From positions 620,001 to 684,000 of the forward strand of contig CP011392.1 in assembly GCA_001005265.1 (NCBI GenBank): a stretch of 64,000 nucleotides of DNA, written 5' to 3'. This document shows positions 1 to 8,317 of this stretch, one piece after another. Position numbers and translations under genes: made by a program. Under the pieces are notes generated by a model, which had not been told where the DNA came from, ran no database searches, and worked only from the letters and a program-made list of their open reading frames with translations. The stretch comes from Dehalogenimonas sp. WBC-2. GTDB lineage: Bacteria > Chloroflexota > Dehalococcoidia > Dehalococcoidales > Dehalococcoidaceae. Every line of letters begins with the position of its first letter. Within the stretch, counting starts at the first letter, position 1.

Positions 1-488
1 GGAGTAACGGTCTTCAGATCAAGGGTCTCTTCTGCGGTGAAAGCCTCCGACAGGCTGTGGACGGCCACGACCTCACCGACGAGGAGTTGGTGATCTCCAT
101 AAGGGCGGTTGTCACTGAGTTTGCATTCATAAGCGGCGTAAGCATCGGAAAGGACGGGAGCGTTCACTTTTAGCGGGATGTCTTTGGCGATATTAAATGA
201 TTCAAATTTGTCGATGGCGGCACCTTTGCTGCCACCGATAGCGGCGATTAGGCCGGCTGCGGCGGCGGGCAGGAAGTTGACGGTGAATTCACCGCTTTCC
301 AGAATCATTTTATAGGTTTGACGCCGGGGTGAAAGCGATACGCCGAAGAGCGGCGGATTAAACGATAGCGGGGAGTGCCATCCGGCGGTCATGGCATTGG
401 ATTTGCCGTTATGATAGGCGGTGACCACCACGGCGATACGCGGATAGTGGTGATAGAAAGCGCCGGTGTTTTCAGATACCTGTTTCAT
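1..488 (-). CDS. flavin reductase family protein (FMN-binding split barrel), C-terminus cut by window edge
   Basis: The reading frame is open from an ATG at 488 to the window edge, about 162 codons. The translation begins MKQVSENTGAFYHHYPRIAV and contains VVVTAYHNGKSNAMTAGWHS and PPLFGVSLSPRRQTYKMI, the pattern of flavin reductase-like FMN-binding proteins. In these, the segment after the first strand contacts FMN and a short 'SP.R.T...I' stretch follows. A GAGGT ribosome binding site lies 9 bases before the ATG. Proteins of this type reduce or bind flavin for partner oxidoreductases; the partner here is unknown. The C-terminal end is outside the window, so exact family and length cannot be judged. 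Confidence 0.82.
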   Translation of the reverse strand, partial: MKQVSENTGAFYHHYPRIAVVVTAYHNGKSNAMTAGWHSPLSFNPPLFGVSLSPRRQTYKMILESGEFTVNFLPAAAAGLIAAIGGSKGAAIDKFESFNIAKDIPLKVNAPVLSDAYAAYECKLSDNRPYGDHQLLVGEVVAVHSLSEAFTAEETLDLKTVT

Positions 489-620
489 TTTTGTGTTACC
501 TCGGGGCGGTTGTTTAGATTTATGACCGTGGAGTGTTATTCATTATATCATCCCTGGTGGCGGGCGGCGATGGGGGGCCTTCACGAAGCACAAATATCTA
601 ATGTCTAAATCCCTTCGGCA

Positions 621-1053
621 AACTCCCCTAGTGCTAACTCGGGACAGGCAGGACAGGCCTAAACAAGTCCAAAATACAAAGGTTCAAAGTATAAAACTGG
701 GACGTGGATTCTCCGCTTTTGCGTAGAATGACAGTAGGGAGATAAGACGGGAAGAGGAAGACCCTTCGACAGGCTCAGGGCGAACGTAATTTTAAGGGCA
801 TGCCATCTACAAGTTCCCCGAGTGCTAACTTGGGGCAGGCAGGGCGAATGTATTGTTTAACGATGGATTTGTTGGTTGTATAGGTGCGATTGCCATCCAT
901 CGACTTCGTTCCCGAGTACTAACTCGGGGCAGGCAGGGTAGACGTAGTTTTAAGGGAATGCCATCTACAAGGCTCACCGAGTACTAACTTGAGGCAGTCA
1001 TAGCAGACGGTGATTAATGGATTCTCCGCTTTCGCGTAGAATGACAATGGGGT
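621..1053. repeat. cluster of dispersed hairpin-type intergenic repeats
   Basis: This 580-base gene-free interval holds several repeat families and no credible gene. Four copies of a unit around CCGAGTRCTAACTYGGG followed by CAGGCAGG lie near 624-655, 815-845, 910-940 and 976-1000. The copy at 911-928 is a perfect hairpin: CCCGAGT, loop ACTA, ACTCGGG. A larger direct repeat of about 67 bases relates 786-852 to 944-1010. A second unit, TGGATTCTCCGCTTT-(T/C)-GCGTAGAATGACA, occurs at 705-733 and 1018-1046. A third, CCCTTCGACAGGCTCAGGG, is at 762-780. I recall similar short intergenic elements from other bacteria. They are probably non-autonomous REP-like sequences; no transposase is nearby. Confidence 0.75.
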
Positions 1054-1069
1054 GGGGCGCGCCCTGGCC

Positions 1070-2122
1070 TTACAGGTTGAGGGCTTTTTCCATGGCGGAA
1101 AGGTTGGCAGCTACTTCTATGAACTGACCGGAGAAGCCTTTAATGGCGGTGTCCGCGTCTTTAAGACCGCTGCCGGTGATGACACAAACAGCGCGGCTGT
1201 CGCTGAAATCATGGCCTTTACCCCGCAGCTTGATCAGCCCGGCCAGGGAGGCGGCGGAGGCCGGTTCACCAAAGATGCCGCCTTTCTCAGCCATGAAATG
1301 GTAGGCGGCAAGTATCTCATCATCAGTGACAGAGTCAATGATGCCACCGGATTCATCCCGCGCCGCAACGGCCTGTTTCCATGAAGCCGGATTACCGATG
1401 CGGATGGCGGTGGCAATGGTTTCAGGTTTATCCACCGGATGGCCCAGGACGATAGGGGCAGCGCCTGCCGCCTGGAAGCCCATCATCTTAGGGGTTGACA
1501 TAACAATACCGGCGTCACGGTATTCCTTGAAACCTTTCCAGTAGGCGGTGATGTTGCCAGCGTTGCCCACCGGCAGGAATAGCTGGTCGGGCGCTGAACC
1601 CAGCGCATCGCAGATCTCAAAAGCGGCGGTCTTCTGGCCTTCTATGCGGTTAGGATTGACTGAATTGACCAGAGCGATAGGGTGCTTCTGTGCCAGCTCC
1701 TGAACCATCCTCAGGGCATCATCAAAGTTGCCGTCAATCATGATGATCCTGGCCCCATAGACGATGGCCTGGGCCAGCTTGCCCAGGGTGATCTTGCCTT
1801 TGGGGATAACGATAATAGATTCGATACCAGCGGAAGCGGCATAAGCCGAAGCGGAGGCTGAGGTATTGCCGGTGGAGGCGCAAACGACAGCCTTATAGTC
1901 TGATTCCAGCGCCTTGGCGACGGCCATGACCATGCCGCGGTCCTTGAAGGAACCGGAAGGATTGCAGCTTTCTAATTTGAAATAAAGCTCTTTGACGCCA
2001 AGTTCTTTTTCTAACCGGGAGGAACGCACCAGCGGCGTATCGCCCTCACCCAGGGTAATGAGCGGCGTTTTAGCGCTTACCGGCAAGTATTTTTTATATC
2101 GGGCGATGACGCCGTTTTTCAT
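1070..2122 (-). CDS. thrC: threonine synthase
   Basis: This 350-residue protein is a PLP enzyme that converts O-phosphohomoserine to threonine in the cytoplasm. It carries the fold-type II signature around [13 protein letters not shown] (about residues 52-64), where the lysine forms the PLP Schiff base. It also has a [16 protein letters not shown] phosphate/PLP-binding stretch and a C-terminal VITGSGLKD. Length fits the short bacterial/archaeal threonine synthases. The ATG at 2122 abuts the TAA stop of the upstream homoserine dehydrogenase with no gap, so the two are very likely translationally coupled as consecutive steps of threonine synthesis. Confidence 0.95.
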   Translation of the reverse strand: MKNGVIARYKKYLPVSAKTPLITLGEGDTPLVRSSRLEKELGVKELYFKLESCNPSGSFKDRGMVMAVAKALESDYKAVVCASTGNTSASASAYAASAGIESIIVIPKGKITLGKLAQAIVYGARIIMIDGNFDDALRMVQELAQKHPIALVNSVNPNRIEGQKTAAFEICDALGSAPDQLFLPVGNAGNITAYWKGFKEYRDAGIVMSTPKMMGFQAAGAAPIVLGHPVDKPETIATAIRIGNPASWKQAVAARDESGGIIDSVTDDEILAAYHFMAEKGGIFGEPASAASLAGLIKLRGKGHDFSDSRAVCVITGSGLKDADTAIKGFSGQFIEVAANLSAMEKALNL

Positions 2123-3424
2123 TTAAATCCCAACCCTGACGAAATTATTGACCGCCTTAATGGATGTCAACTGCCGCAGACTGTCAACGGCCTGAGTTAC
2201 GGCGCTCTCACGCGCCAGGTGAGTCATGATGACCACCTCAGCGGTCTCTACCGCCTCATCTACTTCTTTTTGAATGACCGAGGCGATGCTGATGCCGTTG
2301 TCCCCGAACACCGAGGCGATATCAGCCAGAACACCCGGCTTGTCAGCTACTTCAAGCCGGAAGTAGTAGCGGGTTACCACGTCACTCATCGGCAACAAAC
2401 GCTTGCCGCTGTTAAGACGCCAGCGCATGCGGTTGCCAGAGGATGAAGCGACATCCTGGGCGGCGGCCAGCACATCACCGATGACTGCCGATGAGGTTGC
2501 CAGAGCGCCAGCGCCCTGGCCGGAAAAGATGACATCACCAACCAGGTCTCCGGTGATCAAGGCGGCATTAAAGACACCATCTATATTGGCCAGGAAGTTG
2601 TCATAGGGCACGAAGACCGGGTGAACGCGCAGTTCCACGGCACCGTCAGCCTCCCGTGCAATGGCCAGCAGTTTAATGACAAAGCCCAGTTCAGCGGCGT
2701 ACTCAAAGTCTCTGGATTCAAGTTGAGTGATGCCTTCACGGTAGATATCGTCGGGCTTGACCTCTGTCTGGAAAGCCAGCATGGCCATGATAGCCAGTTT
2801 ATATACCGAGTCGAAGCCTTCAATATCGTTAGCCGGATTGCGCTCGGCGTAGCCCAATTGCTGAGCCTGTTTAAGGGCGTCGGCGAATTCTATGCCTTCT
2901 GACGCCATGCGGGTCAGGATGTAGTTGGTGGTGCCATTGATAATGGCGTAGATGCCTTTGATCTCATTGGCGGACAGGTCGTATTGGAAAGGCTGCAACA
3001 GGGGGATGCCGCCACCGACGCTGGCCTCAAACCTCAGCCCGACGTTGTGCCGGCGCGCCAAATCAAGCAGTTCAGCGGCGTGCTTTGCGATGACTTCCTT
3101 GTTTGAACTGACAACATGGAGGCCGGCCGACAGCGCCCGTTCCAGATAGTTGAAGGCCGGGTATTCACCGCCCATGGCTTCAATAACAATATCCAGGCCG
3201 GGGGTATTAAAAAAGTCATCGTCATCGGTGGTGAAAAGTCCCGGGGCGAATTCGGCAACAATCGGCCGGGTCAGGTCCTGGGGGGCCACCTTGATGCGGC
3301 GCAATTCAACCGGGCAGCCGATCTGCTCAGAAAGCCGGGCGGCGCGGTTACGCAATTCCGTGGCTACGGCACCGCCAATAACGCCGATACCTATCAGCCC
3401 GATTCCAATATTGCGTTTAGTCAT
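2123..3424 (-). CDS. hom: homoserine dehydrogenase with C-terminal ACT domain
   Basis: This 433-residue enzyme reduces aspartate-semialdehyde to homoserine. The N-terminal Rossmann motif is IGLIGIGVIGGAV (residues 8-20). The catalytic domain contains the signature region around EGFDSVYKLAIMAMLAF. The last 80 residues (FRLEVADKPGVLADIASVFGDNGISI) form an ACT domain, the usual site of threonine feedback inhibition. It sits 18 bases downstream of the foldase gene and directly before thrC, giving a probable foldase-hom-thrC transcript. Confidence 0.95.
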   Translation of the reverse strand: MTKRNIGIGLIGIGVIGGAVATELRNRAARLSEQIGCPVELRRIKVAPQDLTRPIVAEFAPGLFTTDDDDFFNTPGLDIVIEAMGGEYPAFNYLERALSAGLHVVSSNKEVIAKHAAELLDLARRHNVGLRFEASVGGGIPLLQPFQYDLSANEIKGIYAIINGTTNYILTRMASEGIEFADALKQAQQLGYAERNPANDIEGFDSVYKLAIMAMLAFQTEVKPDDIYREGITQLESRDFEYAAELGFVIKLLAIAREADGAVELRVHPVFVPYDNFLANIDGVFNAALITGDLVGDVIFSGQGAGALATSSAVIGDVLAAAQDVASSSGNRMRWRLNSGKRLLPMSDVVTRYYFRLEVADKPGVLADIASVFGDNGISIASVIQKEVDEAVETAEVVIMTHLARESAVTQAVDSLRQLTSIKAVNNFVRVGI

Positions 3425-3442
3425 ATAAAAAAGGTTATCCTT

Positions 3443-4729
3443 TTATTTAGTGGACTGTTCGGCAATTAAATCACGCTGTTCTTCAGTCAATTCGGTTCTC
3501 TCGATGATATTAGCCGGATCGGCCTTGATCTCACCCAGCCAATCAGAGAAGACTTTGTCCAGGAGCGTATTGCGGTCATCCTCAGAATAAGCCCGGTCAT
3601 CTTCAACCGCTGCCACTTGATACAGCCAGTATGCGCCCACCGTATTGGCATCTTTAGTCAAAATAGGCTGACTAAGTTCATCAAGCGGGGTGCTTTCACT
3701 GAAAACGTAGGTGTCATAGGCGGCTGCGGTTTCACCGAGGGTCAGCAGACCCAGGTCACCGCCGTTATCCTTGGAGGCACTATGCTGAGACATCTCCTCA
3801 GCCACAGTGGCAAAATCGTCGCCATCCAGGAGCCGTTGCCTGGCCTCTTCAGCTTTTTCGATAGTGGGTAGTAAGATACCGAACACCTGAGCCTTCAAAA
3901 GGTCGTTCTCAGTTTTTCGCTCAGTCACCTTGACGATCCAATAACCGAGTTGTTTGCTCTTGGCGTCATCGTAAAAATAATTGATTTCGCCAATAGCGGC
4001 ATTGTTCACCGCTGTGTCCAGTCCGGTAGCGAAAAGGAGTCCATCTAGAATACCGGCGGGATGGAAGCCTATATCGCCCTTATCGGTGATGGTTGTGCTG
4101 TCCAGTGAGAGTTCTGCCACGATGTCGGCAAAGACCTCACCGTCGGCCAGGCGGGCTTTAACTTCTTCAGCTTGAGCGGCGCTTTCCAGAAGCATTATCA
4201 GTGATTGCCGCTGGCTGCCGGAGGTTGGAACGAGGGTGTCAAAATGTTCAGCGTAGAGTTTTTTAGATACCTCAGAAGCATAAACAATATCTCTGGTTGC
4301 GGCGTTATTATCTAAACTATATTCTTTGAGCAGGTCTTTGACCTCTTGATCACTTACGGTGATGCCCAGTTCGGCAGCAGCCTGTTTCATGAGCTCGTTT
4401 TGTTCAATTTGCTCCAAAGCATAGTCGATATATAAATAAGCATAGGTGGGGTCACCCCCGGTGAAGATATTCACCACTTTGGAAACATATCCCGCATTGA
4501 AGCTGGTGCCGTTAACCGTGAGCACGGTTTTTTGCAATGGGATGTAAACCGGCAACAACCACTGGGTGACCAGGCCTACACCAAGGAAAAGGACGACAAT
4601 ACCAATAACCCCCAATCCCACCCAGCGGGTTATTGCCTGGCGTTTACGCTGGATGGACAGTTTTGATTGAGCTTTTTGGGACAGGGTGATGCCCTGATGC
4701 GCGTGGTGTTTATGTTTCTGTTTGGACAA
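3443..4729 (-). CDS. membrane-anchored peptidyl-prolyl isomerase, SurA/PrsA-like, two PpiC domains
   Basis: This 428-residue protein has a basic, His/Lys-rich cytoplasmic N-terminus and one transmembrane helix at about residues 36-62 (WVGLGVIGIVVLFLGVGLV). The rest should lie outside the membrane. After a SurA-N-like helical region come two parvulin-type modules. The first (about 190-275) contains DGEVFADIVAELSLD and GDIGFHPAG. The second (about 280-390) contains DGDDFATVAEEMSQH and GGDLGLLTLGE. These match the PpiC pattern of a short helix followed by a Gly-Asp-hydrophobic-Gly turn. The likely role is folding of secreted proteins. Its position ahead of hom-thrC probably reflects shared transcription rather than function. 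Confidence 0.85.
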   Translation of the reverse strand: MSKQKHKHHAHQGITLSQKAQSKLSIQRKRQAITRWVGLGVIGIVVLFLGVGLVTQWLLPVYIPLQKTVLTVNGTSFNAGYVSKVVNIFTGGDPTYAYLYIDYALEQIEQNELMKQAAAELGITVSDQEVKDLLKEYSLDNNAATRDIVYASEVSKKLYAEHFDTLVPTSGSQRQSLIMLLESAAQAEEVKARLADGEVFADIVAELSLDSTTITDKGDIGFHPAGILDGLLFATGLDTAVNNAAIGEINYFYDDAKSKQLGYWIVKVTERKTENDLLKAQVFGILLPTIEKAEEARQRLLDGDDFATVAEEMSQHSASKDNGGDLGLLTLGETAAAYDTYVFSESTPLDELSQPILTKDANTVGAYWLYQVAAVEDDRAYSEDDRNTLLDKVFSDWLGEIKADPANIIERTELTEEQRDLIAEQSTK

Positions 4730-5003
4730 CTGATTAACCTCGTTTCCTCGTATAACGTAATATTGTTACCAGATGATAGCAACAAACTATGTGAATTTTA
4801 TGAAGGGCATCATTGTCACTTGTTCAGGCAAGCCGGTCTTGCATGTTCTGAGTGACCCACAAAAGCCACATTATAAGCTCACTCCAAATACCAAAAATCA
4901 GCCCATTATACGTTTAACTCAGTCACGTTTGCAAAGTACTATATCCTAGACATTGCGCCAATAAGCAAGTCCCAGCAAAATATTAAATAAATCAAACTTA
5001 CTA
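4730..5003. other. divergent intergenic region
   Basis: This AT-rich region separates the minus-strand foldase operon from the plus-strand DUF2089 operon. Apart from the plus-strand promoter at its right end I see no gene and no strong repeat or hairpin. Confidence 0.6.
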
Positions 5004-5031
5004 TTGACTTATTCTAAATATAGAGTATAAT
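5004..5031 (+). promoter_or_regulatory. sigma70-type promoter of the DUF2089 operon
   Basis: TTGACT at 5004-5009 and TATAAT at 5026-5031 are separated by 16 bases, close to the sigma70 consensus. The first gene starts at 5062 behind a GGAGG, giving a leader of roughly 25 bases. Confidence 0.75.
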
Positions 5032-5061
5032 GTATGGATAAAGTTCATATGGAGGTCTGTA

Positions 5062-5433
5062 ATGGCAAAAGAATGGGTTGAGCTGACAAAACTAACCGGC
5101 GGGCAAACGATAGTCGTCGAGCGTGTCCGGCTGCCGGAGTCGGGCATCGCGATAGAGGGGGAATTTATTCTGCCTTCGTTAGCCCAGCTTTCGGGAGACG
5201 ACCAGGTTTTCATCATGGCTTTTGTGGGGGCACATGGTTCTATTAAAGACATGGAACGCTTTTTTGGCATCAGTTATCCTACCGTGAAGAATCGGCTGGA
5301 CAAACTAGCTTCACAACTTAAAATGGTTGAAATGGTGCCTTTGTCCCTTAATGAGAGCAATGAAGATGTACTGGGGCTTTTGGAAAAGGGTGAAATTAAT
5401 GCCGATGAGGCGCTCAGGAGGATGGGCAAATGA
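5062..5433 (+). CDS. DUF2089 family protein, putative transcriptional regulator
   Basis: This 123-residue protein lacks the zinc ribbon found in some relatives and starts directly with a short beta region. A helix-turn-helix follows at about residues 58-85 (GSIKDMERFFGISYPTVKNRLDKL). The C-terminal helix pair VLGLLEKGEINADEALRRM resembles a SHOCT-like module. GGAGG lies 6 bases before the ATG. The stop overlaps the ATG of the next gene by 4 bases (ATGA). Family membership is from recalled pattern. The HTH suggests control of its own operon, but the ligand and targets are unknown. Confidence 0.8.
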   Translation: MAKEWVELTKLTGGQTIVVERVRLPESGIAIEGEFILPSLAQLSGDDQVFIMAFVGAHGSIKDMERFFGISYPTVKNRLDKLASQLKMVEMVPLSLNESNEDVLGLLEKGEINADEALRRMGK

Positions 5434-5708
5434 ATTGGCCACCGTTACTGCTGCACCTGCGGATCCCAACCAGCGATGGTTTTTTTGGGCTATGGCTGCC
5501 ATGGTTTTTGATTTATCCGATACTGCTGGCATTGATGCTGATAGCCTTGCCAATTGTTATCATCATTGCCTTGATATTGCTACCAACCGGAAAAGCGCGT
5601 CTGTTGATTATGGGCGGTCCATATGTTTGGAGAATACTATTTTCAATGCGCGGGCTTAACGTAGATATTAACGACGGCCCTAAACGGATGACCTTCAATT
5701 TTGTTTAA
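5430..5708 (+). CDS. small membrane protein of the DUF2089 operon
   Basis: This 92-residue protein has one long, very hydrophobic stretch (about residues 20-53: LWLPWFLIYPILLALMLIAL and onward), enough for one or two membrane helices. A short, more polar C-terminal tail ends RGLNVDINDGPKRMTFNFV. Its ATG overlaps the stop of the DUF2089 gene by 4 bases, implying coupled translation. The family is not recognised. Position between a DUF2089 regulator and a SHOCT-like protein suggests one part of a membrane-stress or envelope-sensing unit; that is inference. Confidence 0.7.
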   Translation: MNWPPLLLHLRIPTSDGFFGLWLPWFLIYPILLALMLIALPIVIIIALILLPTGKARLLIMGGPYVWRILFSMRGLNVDINDGPKRMTFNFV

Positions 5709-5737
5709 CTTTAAATTCTAAGAACGGGAGAATAAAA

Positions 5738-6157
5738 ATGACTGACAATCGAAAACGTATACTGGAAATGCTGGAGGCGGGTAAGATAAGCACCGCTGAA
5801 GCCATGAAATTACTTGAGGCTATGGAGAAAGCGGACACTGAACCTAAGCATGAAGCCCGCAAGATCAAATTCTTGCGGGTGTTAGTGGATAATCCGGGTG
5901 GTAAGAAAGGGGAGGGTAAAGCTGATAAAGTAAATGTCCGCGTACCGGTATCACTTATCCGCGCAGGCATGAAATTCACCTCTCTAATACCCCAGGACGC
6001 CGCCGGTCAGGTTGAAGGCGAGCTAAAGAAAAAGGGTATCAATCTGAACCTGAAGAATCTGAAAGGTGAAGACATTGAAGAATTAATTACCGCACTGGCG
6101 GAACTTGAGGTCGACATTGACGGTGGTGAGGGTAAGGTCCGGGTCTTCGCTGAATAG
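5738..6157 (+). CDS. SHOCT-like domain protein, third gene of the DUF2089 operon
   Basis: This 139-residue soluble protein begins with a two-helix SHOCT-like module (NRKRILEMLEAGKISTAEAM at residues 4-23, then KLLEAME). A basic linker follows, and then a C-terminal region with repeated short hydrophobic/charged strands (VNVRVPVSLIRAGMKFTSLI). It resembles the N-terminal part of YvlB/LiaX-type or DUF4097-associated proteins, from memory. A GGGAG ribosome binding site precedes the ATG, which starts 29 bases after the membrane protein. The same two-helix motif appears at the C-terminus of the DUF2089 protein, suggesting an interaction between the two. Confidence 0.7.
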   Translation: MTDNRKRILEMLEAGKISTAEAMKLLEAMEKADTEPKHEARKIKFLRVLVDNPGGKKGEGKADKVNVRVPVSLIRAGMKFTSLIPQDAAGQVEGELKKKGINLNLKNLKGEDIEELITALAELEVDIDGGEGKVRVFAE

Positions 6158-6188
6158 CTCAGAGAAAGTGTCGTACAGCTGAAATCTT

Positions 6189-6413
6189 ATGTTTATAGAT
6201 GAAAATACAATTGATTATGCCTTGGACAGGCATACCGGGTTCAGGCAAGAAGCTGAGCGGTATAGGACATCCTTGGGATTTACCAATAATATCACAGCCG
6301 CTGGAAACGAAAATAGACAAAGTATCCGAGGAATGGTTGATCTATTGAATAATTTAGAAATTAAATTCAATGGCAAACAGCAAGTTATCACAATCAGAAT
6401 TGATGCTAGATAG
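6189..6413 (+). CDS. hypothetical 74-residue protein, doubtful
   Basis: An open frame in the same direction as the DUF2089 operon, 31 bases after it. No family is recognised, there is no clear ribosome binding site, and the composition is polar (MFIDENTIDYALDRHTGFRQ). It could be a decayed or chance frame. It is kept only because it lies between operon genes and does not overlap anything. Confidence 0.25.
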   Translation: MFIDENTIDYALDRHTGFRQEAERYRTSLGFTNNITAAGNENRQSIRGMVDLLNNLEIKFNGKQQVITIRIDAR

Positions 6414-6458
6414 ATTAGTACAGTTTGAGTTAATTAAAATTAATATGAGGAGTGAAAC

Positions 6459-6602
6459 ATGAACAAACAATGTGGCGCCAGTGGAGGAGCTATCTGGTTT
6501 ATCGGCTGGCTTTTTACCATTGGTTTTGTTGACCTGTCTTTTTGGAAAATAGTTCTGGGTATCATTGTGTGGCCGTTTTATCTAGGTCAGGCATTAGCTT
6601 AA
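6459..6602 (+). CDS. 47-residue membrane peptide
   Basis: A short frame starts at an ATG preceded by GAGGAG (6 bases away) and ends in TAA. The protein begins MNKQCGASGGAIWFIGWLFT and continues with a hydrophobic helix ending IVWPFYLGQALA. One or two membrane segments with glycine/tryptophan-rich turns look like the small membrane proteins found beside SHOCT/DUF2089 operons. The good ribosome binding site and clear membrane pattern support a real gene despite its size. Confidence 0.6.
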   Translation: MNKQCGASGGAIWFIGWLFTIGFVDLSFWKIVLGIIVWPFYLGQALA

Positions 6603-6781
6603 ATAGCCAGAGATAAAACCAGAGGTCATTTTGTGGCCAGCCTATCAATATACCGCGGCTGTGAGGCTGCGGGGGTGGCGGTTTTGGGTCATTGGCAGGG
6701 CGTAAAACCCAGCCATCTTGGTTAGGTAACAAAAAACACTGGTTTAGTGTTTTGGGAATATAATCTTTTTGCAGATCCAAT

Positions 6782-6810
6782 TTTACAAGCATCTTCTTTT
6801 ATGATATAGT
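6782..6810 (+). promoter_or_regulatory. promoter of the small RNA
   Basis: TTTACA at 6782-6787 and TATAGT at 6805-6810 with 17 bases between. It predicts transcription from about 6817, just upstream of the structured sequence that ends in a strong terminator. Confidence 0.65.
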
Positions 6811-6815
6811 ATCAG

Positions 6816-6966
6816 TAACCTGGTGAATAACTAGGCGCATGGGCGAATGGTCACGAACCCTAGAAGCTAAAACTCAGCGAAATACTAGTCTAGTAGTTGA
6901 GGTTTGAGGAACTGCTCGGTAGCCCAGATAATCTGAGTCCCTGAGAAATCAGGGGCTTTTTTATTT
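6816..6966 (+). ncRNA. free-standing structured small RNA, about 150 nt, family unknown
   Basis: The interval has a promoter in front, an intrinsic terminator behind and no credible reading frame. Visible pairings: CTAGG 6831-6835 with CCTAG 6859-6863; AAACTCAGC 6870-6878 with GTTGAGGTTT 6896-6905 (one bulged G); and, nested inside, TACTA 6883-6887 with TAGTA 6891-6895 around a GTC loop. A conserved-looking single-stranded stretch GGGCGAATGGTCACGAACCC lies in the first stem. I compared it from memory with SRP, tmRNA, 6S and the common riboswitch cores (TPP, cobalamin, c-di-GMP, SAM, glycine) and found no match. It could be a trans-acting sRNA, a divergent 6S RNA, or a leader; the terminator and the 138-base gap before the next gene favour an independent RNA. 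Confidence 0.6.
6937..6966 (+). terminator. intrinsic terminator of the small RNA
   Basis: The stem GTCCCTGA (6937-6944) pairs with TCAGGGGC (6949-6956) around a GAAA tetraloop and is followed by a T-rich run. It is a textbook Rho-independent terminator. Confidence 0.88.
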
Positions 6967-7103
6967 TGACCGACCTTAGCCAAACCATTAAGTTAACATT
7001 GGGAAAAGTGTTTATTTGCATATACATAACAGTCACTTAAACGTAGCATCTTCAGGGGTTGTTATTCCTTGTGCCATGTTCTGATACCGGTTAGAATGCT
7101 GGA

Positions 7104-7871
7104 ATGAAAATAATAAGGTTTACAACACCCGACACATTGGAGCGATACGGAATAATCGAGGGCGATAGCGTCAGGGAATTACGGGATCAGCCCTTCCGCG
7201 AAATTGATTACAGCGGCAAGTTATATGCACTAGATTCAGTGAAGCTGCTGGCACCGTGCATACCCAGCAAGATTGTGTGTCTGGGAGTAAATTATCACGG
7301 TCACGCAAAGGAAATGAAACATGCAATCCCTGACGCGCCATTGATATTCTTAAAACCGTCAACGGCGGTTATCGGTCCGGGGGCTGATATTCTGTACCCG
7401 CCTTCTTCACAGCGGGTTGATTATGAAGCGGAACTGGCGGTGGTGATAAAAAAACCTGTCTGGCGGGTCAGCAGGGCGGCGGCGCTGGATTGCGTGCTGG
7501 GTTATACCTGTTTTAACGATATAACAGCACGTGATTTGCAGAAACAAGACGGCCAATGGACCCGCGCCAAGGGGTTTGATACTTTTGCGGCTATCGGCCC
7601 GTGGATCAGCACCGAGCTTAATGCTTCATCTTTAACGGTAGAAGCTTGTTTGAACGGTGAACGTAAACAGCACGGAAATACGGCCGATCTTATCTATCCT
7701 ATTGATTATCTCATTCACTTTATATCCCATGTGATGACCCTGCTGCCCGGGGATGTCATTGCCACCGGTACGCCCAGCGGTATCGGGCCGATGCAGATTG
7801 GCGATACCATTGAAGTTAGCATAAGCGGCATCGGCACCCTTACAAACCATGTTGTCTGTACGGTGCCATGA
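7104..7871 (+). CDS. fumarylacetoacetate hydrolase (FAH) family protein
   Basis: This 255-residue protein starts MKIIRFTTPDTLERYGIIEG and has the FAH catalytic core. That core includes VCLGVNYHGHAKEM, the metal ligands in RVDYEAELAVVI (Glu/Glu) and CFNDITARDLQ (Asp), and the closing GDVIATGTPSGIGPMQIGDTIEV. Relatives with this domain order are 2-hydroxyhepta-2,4-diene-1,7-dioate isomerase-like, acylpyruvase or oxaloacetate decarboxylase enzymes acting on C-C or keto-enol bonds in a Mg/Mn-dependent way. The exact substrate cannot be read from sequence. It stands alone, 138 bases after the small RNA terminator. Confidence 0.88.
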   Translation: MKIIRFTTPDTLERYGIIEGDSVRELRDQPFREIDYSGKLYALDSVKLLAPCIPSKIVCLGVNYHGHAKEMKHAIPDAPLIFLKPSTAVIGPGADILYPPSSQRVDYEAELAVVIKKPVWRVSRAAALDCVLGYTCFNDITARDLQKQDGQWTRAKGFDTFAAIGPWISTELNASSLTVEACLNGERKQHGNTADLIYPIDYLIHFISHVMTLLPGDVIATGTPSGIGPMQIGDTIEVSISGIGTLTNHVVCTVP

Positions 7872-7911
7872 TGCAATGATTTACAGAGCTAATTGATCAG
7901 TCGCACCAATG

Positions 7912-8286
7912 TTATTTTATATATTCTTTGATGTCACTCCGGGTCAGGTAAACGATCTGTAAAACCCCGATGACTGTGCCGACAGGGAAAAAGAGCAGGC
8001 TGATGCCGCCGTGTACCAGGCTCATGATGCGACCATATTCCCGCCCGCCAAGGAGTCCAAAACCAGCAGCCAGAGCGACGGCCATAAAGAGTAGAAGAAC
8101 AAGCCCGGCGATGACCAGACTGAAATAGATCCAAGGGCCGGAAAGATCAAAGTCGACGCCTCGCTGCATCCACCATGACTGTGATTGAAGCGCAAGCATT
8201 AAAATACCACCAAGTCCAACCAGAGAGAAAAATGCAGTAATAAATTCCCAAACGGCAATGAGAATCAATAAATCTGATTTTTTCAT
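7912..8286 (-). CDS. small integral membrane protein, 124 residues
   Basis: Three to four membrane helices are visible: KSDLLILIAVWEFITAFFSL, WIYFSLVIAGLVLLLFMAVA with the following AAGFGLLG, and ISLLFFPVGTVIGVLQIVYL. Short loops and a C-terminal TRSDIKEYIK complete it. An AGGAGCAGCAAC sequence precedes the ATG. The family is not recognised with confidence. It is convergent with the FAH gene and divergent from cobO. The region upstream of its start contains a 17-bp perfect inverted repeat. Confidence 0.65.
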   Translation of the reverse strand: MKKSDLLILIAVWEFITAFFSLVGLGGILMLALQSQSWWMQRGVDFDLSGPWIYFSLVIAGLVLLLFMAVALAAGFGLLGGREYGRIMSLVHGGISLLFFPVGTVIGVLQIVYLTRSDIKEYIK

Positions 8287-8317
8287 GTTGCTGCTCCTTA
8301 AATGTAGCTAAGTTTCA

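Noticed and set aside
6562-6792. Minus-strand frame of 76 codons with a proline run
   Set aside because: Overlaps the end of the 47-residue membrane peptide and the promoter of the small RNA; no motif, so chance is more likely.
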